Below are positions 22,241 through 34,400 of a stretch of DNA of 64,000 nucleotides, piece by piece (position 1 is the stretch's first letter; each line of letters opens with the position of its first letter). Position numbers and translations under genes: made by a program. The stretch is from assembly GCA_002633005.1 (NCBI GenBank), contig NMRA01000870.1, positions 1 through 64,000 on the forward strand, written 5' to 3'. The notes under the pieces were generated by a model. That model searched no databases, had not been told where the DNA came from, and saw nothing but the letters and a program-made list of their open reading frames with translations. The stretch is from Phoronis australis. Taxonomy: Eukaryota > Phoronida > Phoronidae.

Positions 22241-23611
22241 TAACTCCATACCTTCCGTTGTGTGAACTTGTTCACGGCGCCTCTCTAGTATTTCTTCATC
22301 ACTGTATTCCTGTTCGAATTGATTGCCTGTAAAACTTAACGATCCACCTGCGAAGTTGGGACTGATGAGCTCTAGCTCGTCCTAAGTCGGGATTGCGAGT
22401 TGCCGTGTTGGCGTTTATTACTGAGCGTTCTGTTTCAAAATGAATTATTCTCACCCTAATCAATATAAAACTGAAACAAAGTCTGTCTCATTAGATGCAA
22501 TTTGTAATGCCTTTGGAGTGTTCGTGAGTGCAAATGATTTGAGAAGCCAGCAATGAATAAATCACCGCGTTACCGGCTTTAGGTGCAACAAAACTAATTG
22601 ACGGGACACCGAGGCCGTGTGAGCTCATGCTAATTTAGTGTTTGCTGGCAAAACTGTTGTGAAACAACTCGATTTCCATCCCCCGGCCAGGGATTAGGGG
22701 AATCCTTATTTACGTTTGCATTACTCAAATAATGATTGTCAATGTACAGCTTCTGCCCTGACGGTGCTATGGCCAAAGCGGAACCTGAATTCTTGGCCCC
22801 CGACGAGTAAGTAGATTTGCAGTTTTGTGGCTAATTCACCAACATAATCACGTGCACATTACTTTGGCTCACTAGTATAGTATTTTCTTGACTGGAAGTT
22901 TAGTTTCCACTGAACTTTGGCTGGTTTATGTTTGTGATGTCTGATCAGTTTCCGAGCCTCTGGCCGGGATAACGGCGGAGTCAACTCCGGCCGGCCGCGA
23001 CGGGCCTGATCGGGCTCCGACCCACTGGCCAGGATAACAAGCGTTTTGTGTTTAGAACTCAAAAAATCACAAGTCTAAACAACACAGATCTAGGTTCTCC
23101 TGTCTGTATCTCACGGAAAATACTTCGAATTTATCTCCCAAACTCCTGCTACGGACCTTATTGGCCTGCCGAACATTGTAGGCTACGGTGTGTCCAAATA
23201 CCAATAAATCCGTAAGAGCGAATTAAAACAACACGTTTTTATAAGAACTCGGTGTATTTTCAAGGGTTTTACATCGAAGTTTGATGATTTATTGGTGTTA
23301 AACGATGACTTCAAGCGATAAGCTGACACCAGTATCCCGTGTTGTGAACTGCTGAACAGACTGCGTGTGAAACCGATGATGTCATTGGATAATTTCAACA
23401 CCTCCGTCTGCCGTCAGGTGTCAGGTAACGCAACCGTACGTGTCGTTATGGTGTAGAACTACTCGATCTAAATTGATACAAATGGGGCTATTCGGAGAAT
23501 TCTCCTCGCGGTGTCGCTGCTGTACTAGTGGTGATTGAATTGCGCATGCGTGGCTGTCTGCATGTTAACAACTGGTAAAAGATGGAATTTTTATCAAAAT
23601 ACGTCGACGCA

Positions 23612-24590
23612 CTAAGCCTTATTACTGCTAAATTCCCTGGTGCAAGTCTTCGACAGGTGGCCACAAATTCCCAAAAGACCTAAGGTTACTATATTCGTGG
23701 ACAATTGCGGTCAACAGGGTCAACTAACGGACAAAAAGTGTGTGGATACTGAAGCCCCGTGTGTGCTCTATGACTATGCAGTTCCATTCGGAGACTACGC
23801 AACATTCGTCATTACTTGGTAAGTTTTTAGCAATCAGTTTCTATCAACATCGTTCGGTGATGTTTTCCCCACCAGTTACCCCACTTAATAGCAGTTTTAT
23901 CGAGTGGAACTAAGTGGTTTTTTTTGGAAACTCACCCGATGCCGGGTAGGCTAGCAGCACATACATGTACGTATAATGTCCTGGGTGAGAGTGCTCCCAA
24001 AATAAGAGTTGTATGGTACGTGATGCACAGAAGTCAAGAGTGACTTTTTCACAGCAGTTTCTCTTCAAAACTATGCTGTTTCCAATAAAATTCTCTAAAT
24101 GAGTGAGTTTCCTTATTTTATCGTGGACCCCACCCCCAGGACCACCAGCTCAGTTATCAAATTAACATGAATAAGCCTTAATTCAGTAAATGTCGTAACA
24201 TTGCATTGGAAAAAAATTGACTCCTAGAATGAATTTTACTTGTTGAGATCAGAAGCACATTTTAAGTGTCATGAAAAATACACATAGTTAAATCACTTTT
24301 AGCCTGTTTCACATATTTTAATTCAGATATTAAATAAGACTTGGGTACAAAGGTTATTAGTTTCTACACATAAACATGAAGATGAAATGTCAAGTATGTT
24401 CTGCCTTACAAAAGTAGTTTTGTCTTGTCTTTTCTTTTACAATTTGCTAATATTTCTATTCTGTTACAGGCAAGAAAAAACAACTGAAACCAACCGCCTG
24501 ACCATCTATTTCACCGTTGGACAAAGTGAAAAGCAATCCTTCAGCAATAACCTGAGAGAATTGAACGTAATTCAGAAATTCAGCACCTGA
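23612..24590 (+). CDS. Candidate two-exon gene inside the nested transposon, product unknown
   Basis: Exon A (to 23820) reads '...VFDRWPQIPKRPKVTIFVDN' and '...EAPCVLYDYAVPFGDYATF', then VIT. It ends at a good donor (acttg|gtaag; splice after 23820). Exon B starts at 24471 after 'ttctattctgttacag' and joins in frame through a Trp codon split 2+1, reading 'QEKTTETNRLTIYFTVGQSE' and ending at a TGA at 24590. The precise in-frame junction and strong acceptor argue for a real intron. The start is unclear: no ATG precedes exon A in this frame, while an ATG with good context at 23582 opens a different frame that stops near 23683. An upstream exon or a frameshift may therefore be missing. I do not recognise the protein. 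It has two Cys in exon A and no membrane segment, and may be an accessory protein of the transposon or captured sequence. Confidence 0.35.
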
Positions 24591-24839
24591 TATGCCTGAT
24601 TATGGACTCCCTCGCAATGTTGTTTCTTTCTGTGCTTTTTCAGTTTGCCATTTGTTTTTAAATACACTGATAATTGTTTATTCTCGAATCTTGTGCATAG
24701 CAGATTCTTATCCAGCTAGCTACAATTGAAAACATACAATAAGACAATCGATGCAGTCACTGAATGTCATTTCCCCATAATCTGTACCAAATTGAAAAGT
24801 TTTTACCAATAGTATAAAGCCTTTCTTCTGAAAGGAAAA

Positions 24840-25340
24840 TTTAATGTCACTCAGCTTTTGGCTTTCATTTCACTGGGTTCTAGTTTCAATGGCCTATAGA
24901 AGCGCTTGTAAAAAAGGTCCAGTTTCAACACGTGGCTTTCTTTCATGTAACCTCATTCAGCCTCAATAACATCCACAATTAGACCCTTGAAGGTAAACAC
25001 AGCAGCATATCACTTGAATCGTTTTGAGCCCAAAATCAGACTCTGAACTAGACCAGAGTGTGACTAGGTCTTCTTTAGCTTCAGTCCCTCATGTTTCTTC
25101 CAGGAAAGGAAATAAGCTATTGTCCACACATGACTCATTGCCTATGAAAGGGCATCCTCACCAACAAGGCTTATTTGTGTAGCAGTCAGATATAGTTCGT
25201 CTGGATACACAGACACTCCACTGGCACATTGTCTTATGGTAACTTAGTACTGCGATTCACATTTCTCCAGGGCCACTGACTTGCACATTGTGCCATGCAG
25301 CACTGCTGGTGTGTGGAAGTGCTGTGGGAAGAGAACGGAG
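24840..25340 (-). pseudogene. Degenerate coding remnant inside the nested transposon
   Basis: On the minus strand, protein-like fragments follow each other in one frame, broken by stops: 'VSVYPDELYLTATQISLVGE', 'WKKHEGLKLKK', 'SGLVQSLILGSKRFK', 'YAAVFTFKGLIVDVIEAE', 'GYMKESHVLKLDLFYKRF'. The pattern suggests the ruin of a protein-coding gene running opposite to the two-exon frame, possibly the transposase. The family was not recognised, and some of the pattern could be chance. Confidence 0.25.
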
Positions 25341-27034
25341 TAACAAAGCTTGTCTATGATACAGCTTGAAGTGGCCTTAAAATCTCACTGAACCTGGAAC
25401 AAATATTGAAATATGAATAATTAAGTACTCCAGATTGGATCAAAAATGTTATCCCTGTTTTTCAAAAATATATGGTGATTGGTCTACAGTTTCACATAAA
25501 AGTAAATAATTACTATTTTCAGAAACCAACGGTGTATATAATGAGTATTGCATAAAACTGTCTTTATTTTTTATCCCTAGCCATAACAATTCTTTAAACG
25601 CATCACTTGTCTGTAAAATATATAAGTTTTTTGAGACAACTTCAAACCTTTGTTACCCATTTTCAAACCTTTTTAATTTTGATACCTTCAGCAATTTTAA
25701 ACTCAGATTACAGGTTCATGGGTCTGTCAAGCACACTTCTAGCCTAAGGTTGAGGGAACCGTTTTCCTTCTAACAGAAGATATGAAGACTCGGGTCATTT
25801 AAAAATGATGGATAATCTTACTGTTCTTTAAGAGTAATTACAAATCGTAAGGCACCATCACAAATGCAATGTTCACAAAAATGGCAGTCATTTGAATTTA
25901 TAACGACTTGCAACATTTCAAGGCATGAGTTAAGACTATTCAGTCACTGTGAATTCGGAAAATGTAATATATTTTCGTGGTTTTACAATTGATACAAGTA
26001 GCAAAACAGTTTAATGAAATCAAGGTTAAGAATTACCTCACCATGCGCTTTTCCCCAAACATGTATTACCTCACATTATTGTTATTTCCACACATTCAGT
26101 TGTACCAAATATTACAACCCCCATGCCAATCCCCCCTCGGGACCTGAATAAGTAATTTAACAAAATGACTTTAAAAATAGCTGTTCCTTTTCAAAGCCTT
26201 TGTTCGTTGTCTCCAATATTGAAAGTAGGCTTTGACAACAGATCTGCACTGGATGGGAAGATCCTGTTGGTTAGCTGCAGTCAAATGCTAAAAAACAATT
26301 TTTGTCCATTCAGGGACGGTGCAGAAGCGATGCATATCTCCTATGCACGGTACATTCCTTCAAACCTAAAAACCAAAGGTTACGTGAAAACTGACATGAC
26401 AGATTTCCATTTCAACGTGTAATAGATTTCCAGAAGACATATGATACTAGGGAGTAAACAAATAGTCTAATGCAATGGATATTTATCACTCACGTACCAT
26501 TTGCCATTGGGATTGGATTGTAATCTTAACTCAAAGTTGACTTGTATCGAGTTGACAGCATACATATCCAGCATTGATTGATGTAACTGTCACTGATAAA
26601 CTTTTAGAAATCATTCCAAACAATAGCAATGCTTTGATGTACGAAAAGATCCCGATTACTACGTCAAGTATCGTATCAGATATCACAACATACAAAGATT
26701 AACCACACTCTGGCTGGCGACTGACTGCCGCGAAGTCGACATCGGCGAGTGCCTCAGTTAACAGGCATCGTTAGAATAATCATGGAAAAATCGTTAAAAT
26801 GATCACAAACCTTACCTTTGTATGAGGTCGTGCTTACTTCCTCACATAGAAGCACCCTTTTTACGCAATCTCAGATTCAGTTGGCACGGCTGCAAGCCAT
26901 TTCACTATGTATTTAAAGGGCTCGCGAAATCGAGGCTGTTAATCTATCACCACTAGTACACGCACGCCCTCTAGTTATTGTAGATTTTCCGAATAGCCCC
27001 ATTAGGTTGTTTTTTGGGTGGCATGCTCCTTTAA

Positions 27035-28009
27035 TGAAATTAGAATGTGAAGTTTATAGCTGAAAGTGAGCCCGGCTTTGACACATTAAAAATGCCCATC
27101 TTCAAAGAAACACGAGGTGAAATTAAAATTGTTTTATTAAGCCAAGATTAACACATATGAGTCCCTTTCCATCCACAATTCAGCCGAAGAAAACAAGAAG
27201 TGTTACTGGTCTGATACCACGAATCGAATGACACGAGAATTAAATTGAAGCATTTGTCACTGGTTATTAAGCCACACGGGATATGACAAGGTAGCCTTAT
27301 TACCTAAACACCAGCTGATATGAATTTAAATGTTGCGGTCATTTTGTTGTTGCACCACCTGTGACCGGAAATTCCAAAATGAAACGTAAAAAGTTTGTGG
27401 TTAAAGTAATTTTATTTTGAAAAACGACGTTATGTTAAAAGAACATTGTTTTGGAGTACGCATTGGTTAAAATGAGCTTAATTTTGGGTAGCTTATAAGC
27501 TAAAATGTTGCGGAAAAATTACACATCTTAAAATGCTCTTTTAGAAAATTCGACAGTTTTGACTTATCGTTGCATTTATTTTAAATTTTCACATTTTTTT
27601 ATTTTAGGGCTGCCTTCTACAAATCAGTAAAAATGTTAGGGTCAACATCAAGTTTTTCGCTTACAGTCGCCTAAACAGGGGGACACCTAGATTGAAAGTC
27701 TTTTGAAATCGGATTAATTTCATTCCCGATGACAGCTGTATTTTGTAATGACTTGAATTTTATTTCTCGATTGACTGGTTTTCTTACGTCGGCGTAAGTA
27801 AACGTTTATTTTTCAGAATTATAAGTACTTCAAATGTTAGGGTTCTGGCTTCTAAGCAATAACTTAAACTGTTATTTTTTATGTTATGTTATGTTTTCTT
27901 AAAGATTAGTGTATAGCATAATTTCAAGTAAAAGTCTTTCTTTTTTGACAGTTGGCAGAAGAGGTCTTCTCAAATGCAGTCAATTACTCCCCTCGTATCT
28001 GAAAAAAAC
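27035..28009. other. No gene seen; AT-rich, downstream of the solute-binding gene
   Basis: No exon, element end or RNA gene recognised. It contains short palindromic words and a TATGT run near 27885-27900. Confidence 0.4.
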
Positions 28010-28030
28010 AAAAAAACTACCGGTATTACA

Positions 28031-28036
28031 TTTATT
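28031..28036 (-). terminator. AATAAA polyadenylation signal of the solute-binding gene
   Basis: 'tttatt' on the plus strand reads AATAAA on the minus strand, 24 nt after the stop codon of exon 5. It is the first hexamer downstream. Confidence 0.55.
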
Positions 28037-28059
28037 GACAATAATGACTAGGTCACCAC

Positions 28060-28419
28060 CTATTTTAATGGATTAACTGTAGAGCCAAAGTTACGGCTGC
28101 CATGACAAAATGAAATTTCCATTTGAACGCACAACTCCAAAGGAACAAATGAACGAAGTTTCAATTTAGAAAAAAAATGATGGTCACCTGCGTTATGAGT
28201 CGCACTTGCTTCATCACACAGCTTTTTAAAAGCACCGCTGGATACAATCTTCTGAAATCCCTCGTTCCATCGCACGAGAAAGTCCGACGAATCTTTATTT
28301 GACATCATGGCATTCCCTCTTACTGAGCAATGTTTAGACTCGCCCACTCGCTTTACCCTTGCGTTAGAACCAGTTGCGTATTGTTCAAAGACGTCGTCAC
28401 CTACGTAGACAGCTGCAAC
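28060..28419 (-). CDS. Solute-binding gene exon 5: end of lobe 2 and C-terminus
   Basis: After the acceptor 'cttattaaatag' the frame gives 'VAAVYVGDDVFEQY', 'HCSVRGNAMMSNKDSSDFLV' and 'GFQKIVSSGAFKKLCDEA', the usual end of the domain. It then runs 44 residues further with no family resemblance to the TAG at 28062-28060. A polyadenylation hexamer 24 nt beyond the stop supports this as the terminal exon. An alternative donor (cag|gtgacc at 28188) directly after the domain would replace those 44 residues with an unseen exon. Confidence 0.75.
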   Translation of the reverse strand, partial: VAAVYVGDDVFEQYATGSNARVKRVGESKHCSVRGNAMMSNKDSSDFLVRWNEGFQKIVSSGAFKKLCDEASATHNAGDHHFFSKLKLRSFVPLELCVQMEISFCHGSRNFGSTVNPLK

Positions 28420-31400
28420 CTATTTAATAAGAATGGTACGAATTGTGGCAGAGTTATTCACGGGCGGACACGGGGCACGACCATTAAAAATCTGAAACGT
28501 GGCCGGCAAGCCGTTTTCAGGGGTCACGACAATATTTCCCTTCAACAATTGTGGTAGACCCCAGCCCAAGGTTGCCTTCCATCAGGATAGTTTCTAGCAG
28601 TTTTGTGGAGACGACTGTCTTTACGACATTGTCATGATCGCAGAAGCTTTCACTCGCTAGTCTTTTGCGCTACAGAAAGCGCACCCCCGATAACCTTGGA
28701 CTTAAAAATACAATTGCATGAACGCTCTAGTCCAGAGTTCGATTTGTGGACTAAATGTGTTAATATTGCAGAGGACTACACGCGTCATTAACCCTCGTCA
28801 AACGTCTGTTGACCAGCTTCGTATGAAACGATTCCTATGGCTGTGACAGTCACGTTAGTGTGAGAAGCACTGCCATTTATTAGCAGTGGTGTGCACTCGG
28901 TAAAATGGATCAGGTTGTTATTCCGAAGGGATTTTGCTCCGAGGTGCTTTAATTGTACTATGCAAAAATATGTTTTCGAAGTCATAAGGACGCGATCATC
29001 ATCGTAGTGTGATCTTATTCAGCTAAAGAACTATGTCCCCAAGGTGCTTTTCTCTTAGACGCCGTTACTGCAAAATACATTGATTCGAAACTGTAGTCCT
29101 TGTTCTATAATTTCGACGGGCCTATACTGCGAATAGTCTCAACTCCAACATGATGTTGATATTATAAGATAACAATACATTGGACAGCACAAACAACTTC
29201 CAAAAATCCTATACTATGGTATGTCTGGTTGTTAGAGATTTTCAGCGATCTGGTGAATTTATGTCTTGATAATGCCTTTCTGAGCTGGAACCCTCCCCCA
29301 TGCACATCGTTTATAACTGTGAACATCTTTCACAAGGATGACCAATTGAAGGTTGTAAGTACCACAAATGTTTGACTCCATGCAGCGCACAATGTCCGAT
29401 CCTTCACAAACTCACTCAGACTGTACCAATGATGGTGCTGTAAATGTCAATGACATGGCACCAGTCGTGAGTCCCGTAGTCACGAAACCTTGCAAATACA
29501 GAAAATCACGCAAGACTTTGCGAAACATCGTCATGTATATTTAAAGCGAAGCATGTGGTCACACTAGCTACATGTATCCTAGCTAGATTTCTGCGTCTAC
29601 GCAACACAATCCAAGATCGAACTTCTGGTGTAGACACCACTGCACATGCTCAAGTTGATCGTCCAACAAACATGTATAAGCTACAACCTTGGATCGTGAA
29701 CGTTTATGCAGGCGGAATGAATGGATCCCTTAATTTTCAAGCACAAACCAAAAAAAATCTTACACGGGAGGGGGGAAACCTCCTCCCCACCTTCCTTCCG
29801 CTCAGCTCTACTCGCCTCCAGTCGGATTCGCTCGAATTGAACCCCCCCCCCCCCTCCTTACTGAAAATGTAGATCTGCCAATGTTATTGTCAGCGCCAGT
29901 TGGGTAAATCATCTTCAAACACACGCTTTCAGTCAAGGGTTATCAAATAAGTGATTGGCGGAATATCCCATGGTATATTTCGGTTAAAAGTCAAATACCA
30001 AAAACACATGTAGGCATACGCCCTCGGTGTACATCTTGGCAGCGCCTACAGGTTGTTGTGGTTACGGCAATCACGCTTTGGGCGTACATGTATCTCCGAT
30101 CGAAATTCTATCACTTAATATAATGAAACGCATTTTCGTGAACATAATTCAATCAAGATACATAACGAAACTCTAACAATTAACGGCATATGACTAAGAA
30201 AGTGTGTACCACGACTGACAGCCCAAGATAAATACCTCAATGGAATCATTATGTTTCTAATAGCAACGTGTCTGGCAGTAATTCGAAGCACATGAATAAT
30301 CGTTTTCAGTAATTTGGATATGTAGAAAGATGAACGGCCTCACATTATTCTACAAATTACTGACCAGCTGGAAAATACGTACAAACCAAAGTCTGTCATA
30401 GAGGTGATAGGGCCCTAAAGACTAGCTATCAAAGTATTATGAGTAAATACTGCTTGAGATTATGATAATCCCTCTGCATGCGCGCAGCACACAGCCTTTA
30501 ACATGGGGGGGCTCGAATCTCTGACAAAGTGGACCTTTTGCTAACAAAAAAGCGGGAAGACTAAAAAAACGGGGTACCACCTTGAGGTCTGTGAACTGTG
30601 CGTCTGCACCTTTTTAGTGAACTTTCGTTTTCTCGGACTTCTTGTTTCTCTGAGGCGAACCTTTTTACCCACTGCGCCAAATGGGGGGCTCCTTCTAGCC
30701 CCCCAAGCTCCCCTGGGTGCGCGCATGCTCTGGGACAACGCTTCAAGAAACTGGTGAGACTGGAAAACATTATTTATTTACCAAAATGTTTTAAAGTTCC
30801 CCTGTCGATCGTGGGTTCACTGGACCGGCTCTACCCAGCCTTGACCATGACGATGAAAACACTGTCATTCAAGGGACGCTTCTTTGTTAAATGCAATTAT
30901 TCTATAGTTAGCACAATGCAGAAAAGACAGTTCACGCGCCGGGACCTTTTTATCCACTCGAAATCGAATTCAAAGTTATTTTGGTATACTTCGGTGTAAA
31001 CTCAAGATAACTGTCTATTATTCTGGGCTTGAATAAATTATGGTTTATACAAAGGCATTCGATGACACCTCGAGAGTTCGTCACTGGACTTTCGCTGTTA
31101 ACTACTGCACAAAATGCACAGTATTTTTATTCACTTCAACTACAGCCGCGCACATTGCTTTCACCGGCATTAATGACCTAGAGTGACTAGAGTTAACTAT
31201 CCTAAAATTTAATACCCAGTTTTGGCGGTTTTACTAATCCAACGTAGGCGGGGTCGTATTCCGCCGATCAGAATTGATATACAGTACTACGACTGCTAAC
31301 TGAGTGAACAAAGACGACACTGACAAATCACCGTTAGTAACTAAGTCAGTTAATTACGGTCAGTAGTTACCTCGAAGGCATTAGCTTCGGTTTAACAGCA

Positions 31401-34400
31401 ACGATACTCGAATTCTTTTCTAGTGCAATAGACTTACTTTTCCCTGAACCAAAGCGTCAAGCAAGTCCGACGTAGTCTTGTAACGTATAATGTTATTCTC
31501 TGGCAGTAATTGGCTGTACTGCCGATAGAGGCACTTCTCGTCGTAAGCCCAACCATCACCGAAACCTGTGAATAGAGATCCGGTGACCATGTAATGTATA
31601 TGTATGTATATGTATGTATATCTATATGTATATATACATAGGCGCCTTGAAGTTCCTCGGTTACTTTTTTAATTTTAAATTCTCCCTGCTAATCTCAGTG
31701 ACACAGCAAACCATGATATGCCCTATGACGTAGTTCGTACATTTTTAAAAATACGCAGATAGCATTCACATCCCACGGAAAATCTGAAGCTACATGTACC
31801 GACATGCTACGGGTGATACACGTCGGACATGTTCCTCTGTAGCTTGGCACCTCGGTTTATCAAAGATCGCACTCCCAGTCGTAGCTAAGTCCGTAGTAGT
31901 CAGTTAGATTGCATTGCATACAATAGTTTATGAACATACAATGTAGAACTCTAACCCTGAAATGCCAACTTTGATCTCGCTGAAGTTACGCCGTGCACGC
32001 GTGAGAGTTGTCTGCATTCGTTGATTCTGGGGTGAGTACTTGCTCTGGAATTTTCTGTTACTAAAATTTTTCGCAACTCTGTCGTTTTTCAACCGCATTG
32101 CATAAGACCCATATCATTAAAAAGCCAGTTCTTGATGATTGTGCCAGAAGTAAAAAATAAACTTTATAATTCATAGGTAATTATAATTTCGCATACCTGA
32201 CTGCTTTAAAAACATTTTTTATTTCTAAAAACCATGTGTGTTAACGAAATGCGAAAAACAACAACTTGTTATAGTAACATGAAAAAGAAGATAAACAGAG
32301 AGGTTATGTAAATGATTAGGTAAATAATTTCAATGATTCAAAGGATTTCTACCCTATAAAGACACCTGGGTTTTAAAATATGAACCCTCGCTCTTGCTGT
32401 GAATAATTTAGTCAGGCATTTATCTTTATAGGTTATAAATATGCGGATCTTTAATGGCGTTTGATGCAATGACATTCTTCAATAACATTCAGAACGCAGT
32501 GACATTTACGAAAAATGCGATAAACTACTCAAACTATCTATCCGAAATTTGCAGATAAAGTTTTTCTGATTGATAAAAAAATTTGTCACGTATATGTAGC
32601 TTTGAAATGTATTGCGGTTAACTCATCACCTTGCTTGCAGTGTAGGACTTTCCATTAATGTTTAGAAATAAACTCTCTTCTTCATAAAGTAAAAGTTTGT
32701 GATCCTGACACATGTACACGTAATGTATGTAACCGTGAACAAGAGACTTTAAAACACATTTTTACGATTGTTATGTTACTAAAGAAACTGGACTTCGGAA
32801 ATAAAATATTCATAAACAGAGACAGCGATATTTTTAACACACCATGTACAGTTGCCACGGTCAATATTCAAGAACGAAAAAAACGAAACAACTGGATTGA
32901 AAAGCTAGACTTCTTGATAAAAAGCGAGACATCTGGGTCTACGCCCAAGCGTAAGAATGAAATGCTCACTGCTACAATCAAAGACGTACTGACAGCGTTT
33001 TTTGTCGCACGGGAGATGCAACACCCAAAACTGCCCGACGGCGTTTCTTGTTGTTGTTGCTGTTGTTTTTCATAGTTGAATATGAAGTTGCGGTTGTCAC
33101 AAAAACGAATCGTTTTTATTTTCTTTTTTGTCGAGCAAAAATATCGCTATAGTGCGTAGGAAATTACAATAGTGTATGAAAATACGTTAAATTTGCCATG
33201 TGTCAAAATCGGGACGTTTAGACGGTGTGGCAGGATGGCGGAAAAATCAAAAAACTGGACCGTCCGCCAAGAGTGGAGCAATTGGCAAATACACTGTAAA
33301 CTGTCAGTAACATGACTGGGTTCTTTTACAAGGTAAACTTTCATTTTTTAATTTTTATTTCACGGGTATAGGTAAATACTATAGAAAACAGTAGGCCTAC
33401 TTCTCAAGAATCGAATTCACAAAAAAAACGGCATCTGGGCTACTGTTAAACCTTGCACAAAAGTTACGTAAACGCACCTGTTTTTAGAGCCTAAACTTTT
33501 CATTTATGCTAAATGCAACTTCATTCCGTAATTGCTGCAACACGGTTTTAACACCCATAAATGCCTTGTTGAAAGGCTCCTGGCATGTAGTATGATACGT
33601 TGTCGCAACGGGCTCTACGACTGGAGCTGAAAAGATATCATAGGCCAAACTACTCCCAGCATCCAACCCATGACTACAGGTCTGTGCTCGTAAAGAATGA
33701 CCAGTGTAACTGTCGGATTTGTTGACTATTTTTTCCAGGAAATCGCTGATTGTACGGAACAGTACCTGAAGAGTCTCGCTTGATGAAGAATAATAACAAA
33801 ATGATAACTACATCTCTCGATCAAAACTCAGTTGAGCAGACAGCCGGAAATTCTCAATGCAAACTCATTTCGCGGCTAGTCTTGGGGTGGCAAGCTCTAA
33901 TAATGGAATACGCTGGTCATATGCAGGACTTGGCATTTCAGGGCTAGAGTTCTACGGTCACATTCAGGGTCGCATATTGCGCAGCGAAGCATCCCTGCGC
34001 GTGCGACCATCGCAGATAGACACTTCTCCATCACCATATAATACAGTAACGATTGCAATTTCAAAAAAAAAATATCTTAAAACAGAGAGACAGTCACTAT
34101 TTTTGGTGTAGCTCATTGGACTTCGCCAATATCTAGATCAGATTTCTGACTTGTTTGTATGGGAACGAGCTGCCGAAAATCGATCACTGGCACCTAACGA
34201 AAAAAGCGGTTCTGCCGGGTATGAAACGAACCTGAAGCGATTCTTAACTCAACCATATTGTCATGTACGCTGACTATCGTTTCAGAGGTGAAAGTCGATC
34301 TGCCAAAAATCATAGCGTGTCAAGTTTTTCTTAAAAAACTTCATAAATGATAACTACTAAGAATTGGCGTAACAAAATGAGAGAACACGCAAAAATTTTA

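Larger units (their letters stand above)
23484..27000. mobile_element. 3.5-kb DNA transposon nested in Kolobok copy 2, AT target site
   Basis: The insert has imperfect terminal inverted repeats: 'ggggctattcggagaat' on the left and, on the reverse strand of the right end, 'ggggctattcggaaaat', with a further shared block 'tactagtggtgat' about 40 bp in. It is flanked by AT on each side (23482-23483 and 27001-27002). Removing it and one AT restores 'gatacaaattaggttg', one mismatch from the uninterrupted copy 1 ('gatacaaaataggttg'). That is strong evidence for a true insertion. Both ends look like promoters of converging genes: a plus-strand two-exon frame begins near the left end, and the right end has, on the minus strand, a 'tttaaata' box and a donor-like 'caaag|gtaagg' near 26817. 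A two-base AT duplication would suit ISL2EU or a related superfamily, but I cannot assign it. Confidence 0.7.
21844..27030 (+). mobile_element. Kolobok-type (T2-like) DNA transposon, copy 2, split by a nested element
   Basis: TTAA flanks it on both sides (21840-21843 and 27031-27034). The ends are 'aggagaatgtcaccc' and 'gggtggcatgctcct'. The left 1640 bp (21844-23483) aligns inverted with copy 1. The last 30 bp (27001-27030) are the matching right end, and everything between is the nested insertion 23484-27000. Without it the element would be about 1.67 kb, the same size class as copy 1 (1.73 kb), so this too was a non-autonomous derivative. Confidence 0.8.

Noticed and set aside
23582-23683. 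Start codon with good context in the nested transposon
   Set aside because: It opens a frame different from the well-spliced exon and stops after 33 codons. It is kept only as a sign that an exon or a base may be missing.
32773-33075. 100-codon plus-strand frame ending in a Cys run
   Set aside because: The Cys run is a translated TTG/TGC microsatellite. The frame lies antisense in an intron of the solute-binding gene and has no motif.
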